A DNA stretch of 7,996 bases from an uncultured Mycoplasmataceae bacterium. GTDB taxonomy: Bacteria; Bacillota_I; Bacilli_A; Mycoplasmatales; Mycoplasmoidaceae. The notes under the pieces are model-generated. The model was not told the origin of the DNA, ran no database searches, and was given only the letters and a program-made list of their open reading frames with translations. Shown one piece after another: positions 1-6,698 of this stretch. The position numbers were made by a program, and so were the translations under genes. The stretch is from contig CASEQO010000026.1 in assembly GCA_949290035.1 (NCBI GenBank), positions 1 through 7,996 of the forward strand. The letters are read 5' to 3'. The stretch's first letter is position 1. Every line of letters starts with the position of its first letter.

Positions 1-167
1 ATAACTGGTGAATTTGATTCTTGAACAGCTTCTAAAATACCTTTAATTCATTCTAAATTATTAGAATTAATATGTGCTATAGCATATTTCCCAGCTACAG
101 CTTTTTGGATCATATCTCTTGCATTAACTAATTTTGAATTTGTTTTTTTATTTTTTTTACCAAACAT
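1..167 (-). CDS. fba: Class II fructose-bisphosphate aldolase, N-terminal part
   Basis: The first 55 codons plus 2 bases of a gene that continues past the left window edge. The start ATG at 165-167 is preceded by a strong Shine-Dalgarno TAGGAG (175-180) with 7-nt spacing. After a lysine-rich start (MFGKKNKKTNSK) the peptide reads LVNARDMIQKAVAGKYAIAH and then NNLEWIKGILEAVQESNSPVI, which matches the conserved beginning of class II aldolases (typically a short leader, then a VNA-x-[DE]-M motif, a GKYA motif and N-NLEW). Trp40 is a TGA codon (48-50). The enzyme is known to cleave fructose-1,6-bisphosphate into dihydroxyacetone phosphate and glyceraldehyde-3-phosphate using zinc; the metal ligands and active site lie outside the window. 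The basic leader is about ten residues longer than in many homologues and contains A8 and A7 runs, but the strong RBS supports this start. It is the last visible gene of the minus-strand cluster, 15 nt after rpoE. Confidence 0.9.
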
Positions 168-182
168 AATTATTCTCCTATA

Positions 183-671
183 TTAAAATTCATCGTCTTC
201 TAAATCATCGATATCAAGATCTTCATCTTCATCGTCTTCTAAATCATCCATTTCTTCGTCATCATCTTCTTCAATTTCTTCTTCTATTTCATTTCCGATT
301 AATGATTCACCTTCTTCATCTAAATCATCCATCATTGTATATTCATTTTCATCATCAGACATAGATTTTAATTCTGATGGATCAAAATTTTCATCTAGAT
401 CTTCTAATGTAAGTTTATCTAATCCAAACATTGAAGAATTTATTTTTTGAATTTCTTCATGTTTCAAATATTCAACAAGTGTTCATTTATCTTTACCTAC
501 TGTAATAAAACGATTATCACTTATTAGGTCAATGTATAAATCACCAACGTCATTTTTATATTCTGGATGTTTTTCAATTATTAATTTGAATAAATCTCTA
601 AATGAAAACTGTTTTGATTTTAATTTTTTACTTGCTATTTCATAAGCAATATCTATTAAATGCTTTGTCAT
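183..671 (-). CDS. rpoE: DNA-directed RNA polymerase delta subunit
   Basis: A 162-residue protein if the TGA at 483-485 is Trp63. Residues 1-70 resemble the HARE-HTH domain of RpoE: MTKHLIDIAYEIASKKLKSK, then FSFRDLFKLIIE, then VGDLYIDLISDNRFITVGKDKW, the last part being the family's typical end of the globular domain. The remainder is an acidic, probably disordered tail: 37 of residues 106-162 are Asp or Glu and there is no Lys or Arg after residue 102. In Gram-positive bacteria delta binds core RNA polymerase, reduces nonspecific nucleic-acid binding and speeds recycling; the same role is inferred here. The start has AAGGAT (677-682) 5 nt upstream, and the gene lies 19 nt after the HD-domain gene and 15 nt before fba. 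Read with the standard code it would break into two pieces; this is not a frameshift. Confidence 0.93.
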
Positions 672-690
672 TATATATCCTTAACGCTAT

Positions 691-1926
691 TTATTTTACA
701 ATATTTTCGTTTATAAAAAAAATTTTGTATTCAATTGTATTATTATTCATTGTTTTTTTTAATTCAGAATCTTTAAATTTTATTACATTTAAAGACACTT
801 TATTTGATTGTTTATCATATTGCTCATTGTATAAAACAACATTGTATTTTTCATTATTTGAATAAACTTTTTTACTTTTTCAAGTTTCTTCTTTAAATGC
901 ATAAATATTATTTTTATATTTTTCTAATTTATATTTTTTAAAATTATCCTCTATAGCATATGTAAATTTATTTCCATTTTGGAATCCATCAAATAAATCA
1001 TTTAATATCTTATCTAAATTTAAATTTTTTATTGATTCTAAAAATGAAAATAATGTTGGATCATCCATCAATATATAATCTTGTACTGAAATTTCCTTGT
1101 TAAAAATAATTCAAGAATATCTATCAAAATAATATATTTTATCTTTATTACTATTTAATACGTCTTTTATATCTCTTAATCTATTAAAAATAGATTCTAA
1201 TATTCATTCGAATACTCTTAAATTTTTATTTTCATATATATCAGAATTCATATGTACCCTAGCATATCAAAAACTTTTTATTATATTTGAAGATACTTCA
1301 GAAAAACATAACTCATTATTTATTATTTTTACTCTTTTTAATAAAATATTTAAATCTATAGTTCCGTAATGCGTTCCAACAAAATATGAATCTCTCAATA
1401 AATAATCTATTCTATCACAATCTAAATCACTAGATATTAATTGGGTCATTCATTTATTTTTATGAGTTCCATCTAAAATAGAAATTACTTGTTTTATATC
1501 TATTTTATATTTTCTTAAAACTTTGTTTATCTCAGTATTTTGATCACTAATAATTTTTATAGTTCATTCTTCATGTGAAATTTCTTTATTGTTAATTTTA
1601 GGAGCTATTTTTTCAAATACATGTGATAATGGACCGTGACCTATATCATGTAATAGTCCTGCTATTTGAACTAATTTTGCATCATTTGAATTAATTCTTA
1701 ACACTTGAGTAAATTTACATACAACCTCATATGTACCAATACAATGAGAAAAACGAGAATGAGTAGCAGATGGAAATCATTTATAAGCAAGACCTAATTG
1801 ATAAATATATTTAAGTCTTTGAAATTCTTTTGTGTTTATTAATTCACTTATTATATTTTTTTTATTATTATCAATTATAGTTATTTCTTTGTGAATAGGG
1901 TCTTTTATAAAAAAATTATCCCTCAT
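691..1926 (-). CDS. HD-domain phosphohydrolase (dNTPase-like, YwfO/SAMHD1-type)
   Basis: A 411-residue protein with seven TGA-encoded Trp codons, starting at ATG 1924-1926 and ending with TAA at 691-693. It opens with DPIHKEI and then EFQRLKYIYQLGLAYKWFPSATHSRFSH, the typical start of this family. The metal-binding HD signature is complete: His61 in HSRFSH, His93-Asp94 in GLLHDIGHGPLSH, and the downstream SSDLDCDRIDYLLRD, where Asp169 corresponds to the last metal ligand by analogy with SAMHD1. His97 and His102 are also present. Family members (YwfO of Bacillus, EF1143 of Enterococcus, SAMHD1) hydrolyse dNTPs or related phosphates, often as oligomers with nucleotide effectors; the substrate here cannot be told from sequence. 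The C-terminal third (about residues 260-411) is Lys/Asn-rich and poorly conserved. The RBS AAAGGTGA (1931-1938) lies inside the end of gltX, and the first 11 nt overlap gltX, suggesting coupled translation. Confidence 0.88.
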
Positions 1927-3397
1927 AGTCTCACCTTTTAATTTCGCTTAGAACTTTTTCAATATTTTCTAATACTTGATTTTTTCCTAAAATATATATT
2001 ACTCTAAATAATTCAGGTCCGTGTGTTTTATGAGAACATGAAAATCTTAATGGTTGAAAAAAATCTTTTCCTGATAAATTAGACTTAGTTTGAGTTTCTT
2101 TAATTAATAATTTAATAGAATCAATGTTTCAATCTTTTAAATTTGATAATGATTTATAAAATGACTCAACCATTAATAAAACATCTTTTGTATTAAAAAA
2201 ATCCAATTCAGCAAGTTCTTTTTTTGTAAATTTATTTATTGTAAATAACTCTTCTAATAACTTATTTAATTCTTTTGCATAAGAAATTTGATTTTTAAAT
2301 AAAAGTAAACATTCATCTTGAACTTCTAAATATCTTTTATTTGAAAATTGAATAAATGGTTTTACAAAAGATATATATTTTTTATCATCCATTTGTTTAA
2401 AGTATTGAGATGATACTCATAACATTTTATTAAAATCAAAAGTTGTAGGAGAGGGAGAAACATTTTCTATTTTAAAATGTTTAATAGCATCTATCAATGA
2501 AAAGATTTCAACATTATCTGGTCTACTTCATCCTAATAAACATAAAAAATTAGTTATTGCAACTTCTGGAAATCCCATATTTTTATAATCTTCAATAAAT
2601 TGTTTTAACTCAAGATTTCTTTTTGAAAGTTTTTTTCCAGTTTCATCTACTATTACAGATAAATGACCAAATTGAATATAATTATCAAAACCTAGTGCTT
2701 CTTTAATTGCTAATTGATAAGGAGTATTTGATATATGTTCTTCTCCTCTTAATATATGAGATATTTCCATATCATAATCATCAATTACAACTGCGAAATT
2801 ATATGTAGGTATTTTATTTGATTTCATAATAACTAAATCAGACATTGAATTAGTATTAAAATCAATTTTTCCCCTTACAATATCATTTCACGAATATTCG
2901 TAATCATCTTTTAATTTTAATCTTAAACTAAAAGGAATATTCTTTTTTAATTTAGAATCAATTTCTTCTTTAGATAAATGTAAACATTTTCTTGAATATT
3001 TTGGTGTTTCACCTTTTTTAATATTTTTCTTTCTTTCTTTTTCTAATTCTTCAGGTGTACAAAAACAACGATATACTTTACCTTCATTTAATAATTTATT
3101 AGCTAATTCATTATATCTATCAAATTTTTCACTTTGAATATATGGCCCGTGATTACCTGGATTCTGATATGATTCATCTGGATATATTTTTAACCATTTA
3201 AGATTATTAATTTGAGAATCTATTCCATTTTCTACATTTCTTTCAACATCAGTATCTTCTATTCTAACAATAAATACACCGTTGTTCGTTTTCGCAAATA
3301 AATAATTAAACAATGCTGTTCTTGCTCCACCTATATGAAACAACCCTGTTGGAGATGGTGCATATCTTGTTCTTACAATTTTAATATCTTTATTCAT
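1916..3397 (-). CDS. gltX: Glutamyl-tRNA synthetase (GluRS)
   Basis: A 493-residue class I aminoacyl-tRNA synthetase, normal length for the family, read with five TGA Trp codons and one TGG (Trp68). The N-terminus has [20 protein letters not shown], with the HIGH-type motif HIGG at 21-24. Next come IEDTD at 46-50, a zinc-type pattern Cys111-x-Cys113-x24-Cys138-x-His140, [12 protein letters not shown] at 217-228, and the KMSKS-type motif KLSKR at 256-260. The C-terminal tRNA-anticodon region includes FQPLRF and HGPEL. It attaches glutamate to tRNA(Glu). Most mycoplasmas lack a glutaminyl-tRNA synthetase, so it probably also mischarges tRNA(Gln) for GatCAB to amidate (inference). The RBS AAGGAG (3406-3411) is formed by the last two sense codons of ispE, 8 nt before the ATG. 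The end is unusual: under table 4 the TGA at 1931-1933 is Trp, and the protein runs on as WDYEG to TAA at 1916-1918, inside the next gene. Confidence 0.96.
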
Positions 3398-3402
3398 AAA
3401 AC

Positions 3403-4161
3403 CTACTCCTTATTAAATAATATAAAAGTTGAACCTGATCCTGATAATTTTGTTATATATTTTTTATCTAGTTCTTCTTTTATACACTTAATATTATTAT
3501 AAATCTTTAAACATGGAATTTCCAAATCGTTTTTTAATTTATCATATTGATTATTATATAAATATTGCAATTGTTTTCTATAAGAAGACTTATTATTTTC
3601 TAATTTATCAAATTCATTATAAACATCTTTTGTTGAACATTTAACGTTTTCATTAATAAACAATTTATATTTTATTTTTGGAAGAATAATTTCTTTAATT
3701 TTATTTCCATACCCATATACAAAAGCGCATTCTATGTTTTTTAAAAAGAAAGCTATATCAGATCCTAATGAATGTATAGATTTAAAAATATTTGTATATT
3801 TTATTTTTTCATTTTCTAATATGTATTTTATTATACATGCAGAGTTTGAACTTGCTCCACCTAAACCTGAACCTATTGGTATGTTTTTCTTTATTTTTAT
3901 TAAATATTTTTTTGATATATTGTATTTTTCTTTTAAAAAAAACAATGTTTTTTTTACTATACAATTATCTACTTTTATTTTTTTATCATTTTTATCAAAA
4001 TACTCTATTTTATTTTCACTACTTTCATATATTTCTATTTCATCATAAATTGATTTATCTAATAAAAAAACACTTTTTATTTTATGTAACTCTTTATTTG
4101 TTTTTTTAACTAATAAAAACAAATTTATTTTTGGATAAGATTTAATTATATTATTTCTCAT
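3403..4161 (-). CDS. ispE: 4-diphosphocytidyl-2-C-methyl-D-erythritol kinase (GHMP kinase)
   Basis: A 252-residue protein, somewhat shorter than typical IspE. I chose ATG 4159-4161 because the family motif begins at once (MRNNIIKSYPKINLFL, equivalent to the usual AP-K-NL-L). An upstream in-frame codon at 4192-4194 would add 11 residues that are only rsmA sequence in another frame. The GHMP ATP-binding loop is intact (PIGSGLGGASSNSA, residues 95-108). LGSDIAFFL at 132-140 carries the expected catalytic Asp135, although Ala replaces the usual Pro two positions later. The C-terminal glycine motif KLSGSGSTFILF is at 238-249. IspE phosphorylates CDP-ME in the MEP isoprenoid pathway. The rsmA-ispE order is common in Firmicutes. 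It overlaps rsmA by 11 nt, and its TAG stop follows directly after the gltX RBS. There is only a weak SD (TAGAGA, 4167-4172). Its high Lys/Asn/Ile content follows base composition. Confidence 0.88.
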   Translation of the reverse strand: MRNNIIKSYPKINLFLLVKKTNKELHKIKSVFLLDKSIYDEIEIYESSENKIEYFDKNDKKIKVDNCIVKKTLFFLKEKYNISKKYLIKIKKNIPIGSGLGGASSNSACIIKYILENEKIKYTNIFKSIHSLGSDIAFFLKNIECAFVYGYGNKIKEIILPKIKYKLFINENVKCSTKDVYNEFDKLENNKSSYRKQLQYLYNNQYDKLKNDLEIPCLKIYNNIKCIKEELDKKYITKLSGSGSTFILFNKE

Positions 4162-4951
4162 AAAAATCTCTAAATAATTCTTGGTATTCTTCAATAGTTA
4201 TTTTTTCAGGTCTGATATTCTTATCAATTCCATTATTTTCTAAAACATTAATTATTTTTTCAGAAGGAAAGTAACTTTTTAAATTGTTATAGATGGTTTT
4301 TCTTTTTTGTGAAAAACACTTTCTTATAAATTTTTCATATTCTTCTTTATTAAAATCAACATCTTTTTTTATTTTAAATTTAAGAAGAGTTGACGTTACT
4401 TCAGGTTTAGGATAAAAAACATCATTAGGAATATCAAATAAATATTCAACTTCAGTTAGTGAATTAACTAATACTGAAAAACCATTGTATTTATCTTCAT
4501 CAACTTTTGATAATATTCTAGTTGCAACCTCTTTTTGAATTAAAATAACAGCTTCATTTATTTTTGAACATTTTATTATATTAACAATTGCATTAGAAGA
4601 AATTGAATAAGGTAAATTAGAAATAACATTATATTCTTCATCAAAAACTTTTTCTAAATTTACTTTTAAGAAATTATTATTTATTACTTCTAAATTAGGA
4701 TGTTTATTCTTAATAAATTCTACAATTCTTTTATCTAATTCTATTAACTTAAAATTTTTAGGGTTCTTTTTAATAATAAGATCAGTTAATGCTCCTAATC
4801 CTGGACCTATTTCCAAAACATTATTGTACTCTGTTAAAGAGTTAACAATCATATTTTGGTACTCATTAGAAAACAAAAAGTTTTGTCCCATTTTTTTAGA
4901 AGGGATAAAACTTGTTGTTTTAAGAAAATCATGCATTTCTTTTTTATTCAT
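4151..4951 (-). CDS. rsmA: 16S rRNA adenine dimethyltransferase (A1518/A1519)
   Basis: A 266-residue methyltransferase of the KsgA/Dim1 family, full length and without Trp codons. Residues 18-26 (SKKMGQNFL) match the family start K-x-GQNFL. The SAM-binding motif I is EIGPGLGALT (47-56), followed by the acidic ribose-binding segment LIELDKR (69-75) and the catalytic motif NLPY (112-115) in SNLPYSISS. The late region has FYPKPEVTSTLLKF and FSQKRKTIYNNL, both typical. The enzyme adds two methyl groups to each of two adjacent adenines near the 3' end of 16S rRNA during 30S maturation, using SAM. One oddity is that the Asp that usually contacts the adenine of SAM (x-D-[AFV]-[LM]) is Asn93 here (INNNFLKV). 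The ATG (4949-4951) is 3 nt after the yidC stop. The nearest SD-like site (TAGGAA, 4966-4971) is 14 nt away, so translation is probably coupled to yidC. It overlaps ispE by 11 nt. Confidence 0.96.
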   Translation of the reverse strand: MNKKEMHDFLKTTSFIPSKKMGQNFLFSNEYQNMIVNSLTEYNNVLEIGPGLGALTDLIIKKNPKNFKLIELDKRIVEFIKNKHPNLEVINNNFLKVNLEKVFDEEYNVISNLPYSISSNAIVNIIKCSKINEAVILIQKEVATRILSKVDEDKYNGFSVLVNSLTEVEYLFDIPNDVFYPKPEVTSTLLKFKIKKDVDFNKEEYEKFIRKCFSQKRKTIYNNLKSYFPSEKIINVLENNGIDKNIRPEKITIEEYQELFRDFYEK

Positions 4952-4954
4952 AAC

Positions 4955-6139
4955 TTATAAATCTATTCCTAATTCTTTTGCTATTTTATTTGTTTTTTTA
5001 GTATTTCCTTTTTTTCTCTTATTCATAATTAATTTATGAATAATTAATGTTTGAGCAATACTGAATAATGAAGATAAGAATCAATATAATCCAATACCTG
5101 TAGCTGATGAAACAACTATAAATATTAAGAATACCATCATAACATTTTGAATTGTTTTAGTTTTCTTTATTTGATCATTTCCTTTTTTAGAGATTGCTAC
5201 AGAATTTCTAGAACGTTTCTTACTTAATATTTGCGGAAGTTTTTGAGAAACTATTTGTACAGGAATTACTATTAATATAAAGAATATATATACTCATCCA
5301 CCATTAGTTAAATTACTAAATATTTGATTCATTGGTGTTTGAGATAAATCTCATATACCAAATAATGCACAAGCTTTTAATGGTCTTAATATTGTAACAA
5401 CTCTATATACTATTAAAAATATTGGTAATGTTATAAATATTTGTTCAAATGATGCAAATGGTTTAGCATCATACTTAGCATATAATTCCTTTAATTCTTG
5501 TTGTTTTTTTGCTACAGATTCACGATCTTTTAAACCTTTATATTTTGCATTAATTTCGGCTTGTTTTCCTTGAATTTCTTGCATTCTTTCAGTTTGAATA
5601 GAAGATCTAATTGAAATTAATAATGTGATTACTCTAATTATAAATAATAAAACAAATATAGCTAATAATGCATTCATTCCACCTCATGCATCTCTTAGTG
5701 GATACATTATAGATAGAACAAGGGATGCTCCTGGTCAAACAAAGAAAGCATAAAATGGTCCATAATCAAAACTAAACCTATCTATAGAATATCCATATCA
5801 ACCTAATCCTTGACTCAAACCATTTGTTGATAATACATATCTAGGATCTGTTACACCCATAAATGGTAGATATCCAAACTCTAAACCTTGTCCTAAGATA
5901 ACACTAGTTTTAGTTTCTGGTTCAGCCATTGATTGAAAACATCCTCATAAACCCATAAGTAATAAAAAAGCATATATAAGTAACTTTAGTCATTTTAAAA
6001 CTACTTTAGTTATCTTTTTAATTTTTGTTTTTGGGTTATTTTTAGATGGTGAATCAACTCAAAAAGGATTTAAAAAAGAAGTATCTGAAGTGGTACTTTT
6101 TTTGTTATTTAATATAAATTCATTTGCACCATATATCAC
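4955..6139 (-). CDS. yidC: Membrane protein insertase YidC/OxaI/SpoIIIJ
   Basis: A 394-residue polytopic membrane protein with nine Trp codons, all TGA. No in-frame ATG lies near the beginning. GTG 6137-6139 is preceded by GAGGT (6144-6148) with a 4-nt spacer and follows the rnpA stop directly, so I take it as the start. The order is a hydrophilic basic N-tail (1-47), a first hydrophobic segment (about 48-66) ending in GLWGC-FQS, a short outer loop (67-128), hydrophobic segments at about 129-147 and 152-177, a charged coiled hairpin (about 178-228), then segments at about 231-251, 281-297 and 333-367, and a basic tail ending [14 protein letters not shown]. Arg169 in FIIRVITLL aligns with the conserved groove arginine (E. 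coli Arg366, B. subtilis Arg73). YidC inserts proteins into the membrane alone or with SecYEG. The rpmH-rnpA-yidC order is widely conserved. The basic C-tail probably contacts ribosomes, as in other Gram-positive-type YidC proteins. Confidence 0.96.
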
Positions 6140-6143
6140 ATCT

Positions 6144-6148
6144 ACCTC
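6144..6148 (-). promoter_or_regulatory. Shine-Dalgarno site deciding the yidC GTG start
   Basis: GAGGT on the minus strand, directly after the rnpA stop (6149-6151) and 4 nt before the GTG at 6137-6139. It matches the 3' part of AGGAGGT. Nearby ATG triplets on this strand (for example in GATGTG and ATATGG) are out of the yidC frame, so this site is the main support for a GTG start. Confidence 0.6.
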
Positions 6149-6466
6149 TTATTTTAAATTAGATAATTTATTTAATCCTTTAATTAAATCTTTCTTGTTA
6201 TTTAAAAAATTATCTATTTCATATTTTTTATTTACAACTATTATTATATTTTTATTAAATGATGGTTTGTATTGATATAAAATAGATCTAATTTGTCTTT
6301 TTACTTTATTCCTTTTAACTGAAGATTTAAATATTTTTTTAGACACAGATATACCATATCTAAATTTTTCACTATTAGAGTATTTTAAAATAAAAAAATT
6401 TGTAAACATCTGATCTGAATTTTTAAATATTTCGTTAAACTCAATTTTTTTTATTGTGTTTATCAT
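6149..6466 (-). CDS. rnpA: Ribonuclease P protein component
   Basis: A 105-residue basic protein, within the normal length for RnpA. The diagnostic RNR-type segment is at about 50-60 (VKRNKVKRQIR), preceded by YGISVSKKIFKSS, where the usual family form is [FY]-x-[IV]-S-V-x-KK. The early FFILKYS stretch fits the first strand of the fold, and the C-terminus is Lys/Asn-rich. RnpA binds the catalytic RNase P RNA and helps it cleave the 5' leader of precursor tRNAs. Its ATG (6464-6466) shares one base with the rpmH stop (TAATG) and no SD is visible, so translation should be coupled to rpmH. The TAA stop at 6149-6151 is 9 nt before the yidC GTG. It contains no Trp, so it reads the same under either genetic code. 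Confidence 0.96.
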   Translation of the reverse strand: MINTIKKIEFNEIFKNSDQMFTNFFILKYSNSEKFRYGISVSKKIFKSSVKRNKVKRQIRSILYQYKPSFNKNIIIVVNKKYEIDNFLNNKKDLIKGLNKLSNLK

Positions 6467-6612
6467 TATTTTTGATCAGATACAGTTAAGTTATGTCTAC
6501 CTTTTCTTCTTCTTCTTGCTATTACATCTTTCCCATCTGAAGTTTTACTTCTAGATAAGAAACCATGTTTTTTATATTTTCTTCTTTTATTTGGTTGAAA
6601 AGTTCTTTTCAT
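6466..6612 (-). CDS. rpmH: 50S ribosomal protein L34
   Basis: A 48-residue, strongly basic protein. It starts [20 protein letters not shown] and continues with [19 protein letters not shown], which is the L34 pattern (MKRT-QP---+---HGF--R--T--G--V---RR-KGR). L34 is a small 23S rRNA-binding protein of the large subunit. The ATG at 6610-6612 has a good RBS, AAAGGAT (6618-6624), 5 nt upstream. The stop TAA (6466-6468) overlaps the rnpA start by one base. It is the first gene of the minus-strand cluster and faces dnaA across the presumed origin region, the most conserved gene arrangement around bacterial oriC. The tail NLTVSDQK after the KGR motif is a little longer than the usual short ending of about 44-46 residues. 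Confidence 0.97.
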   Translation of the reverse strand: MKRTFQPNKRRKYKKHGFLSRSKTSDGKDVIARRRRKGRHNLTVSDQK

Positions 6613-6639
6613 AATTAATCCTTTATTTTTTTAAAATAA

Positions 6640-6668
6640 TTGAATTCAATATTTATAATTGATAAAAT
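6640..6668 (+). promoter_or_regulatory. Candidate dnaA promoter
   Basis: TTGAAT (6640-6645), a 17-bp spacer and TAAAAT (6663-6668) on the plus strand would start transcription near 6675, leaving a leader of about 68 nt. An alternative -10 without a clear -35 is TATACT (6713-6718), 25 nt before the dnaA ATG, giving a very short leader. Sequence alone does not choose between them. Confidence 0.2.
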
Positions 6669-6669
6669 A

Positions 6670-6698
6670 ATTTTAATATATAAGCATAAAAATAGCAA
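6670..6698 (-). promoter_or_regulatory. Candidate promoter of rpmH and the downstream gene cluster
   Basis: On the minus strand a -35-like TTGCTA (6693-6698) is separated by exactly 17 bp from a -10-like TAAAAT (6670-6675; 5 of 6 to TATAAT). Transcription would begin near 6663, giving a leader of about 50 nt ending at the rpmH RBS. In DNA this AT-rich, -10-like hexamers are common and mycoplasma -35 boxes are weak, so this is a candidate only. It is the only visible place for a promoter of the whole minus-strand unit. Confidence 0.35.

Noticed and set aside
483..485. Apparent frameshift or premature stop splitting rpoE
   Set aside because: It is TGA, read as Trp63 in table 4; the frame and the family motif are continuous. 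The same holds for the breaks in gltX, yidC and the HD gene.
602..865. Plus-strand ORF of 87 codons with membrane-like sequence
   Set aside because: Antisense to the rpoE start and HD-gene end; composition shadow without supporting signals.
1622..1632. TGTGATAAT inside the HD gene, looking like a reversed DnaA box
   Set aside because: One base is missing relative to TGTGGATAA and the site is deep inside a conserved coding motif.
3734..4109. Two overlapping plus-strand ORFs coding hydrophobic Phe/Leu/Ile-rich peptides
   Set aside because: They are antisense to ispE, whose motifs are clear. AT-rich Lys/Asn codons read backwards give Phe/Leu/Ile runs; no RBS or family match.
4162..4194. Longer ispE start adding MKNTKNYLEIF
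   Set aside because: The added residues are only overlapping rsmA sequence, and the GHMP family begins at MRNNIIKSYPKINLF.
4824..5039. Plus-strand ORF of 71 codons
   Set aside because: Antisense to the rsmA start and yidC end; no recognisable domain.
6090..6275. Plus-strand ORF of 61 codons
   Set aside because: Antisense to rnpA and the yidC start, both well supported.
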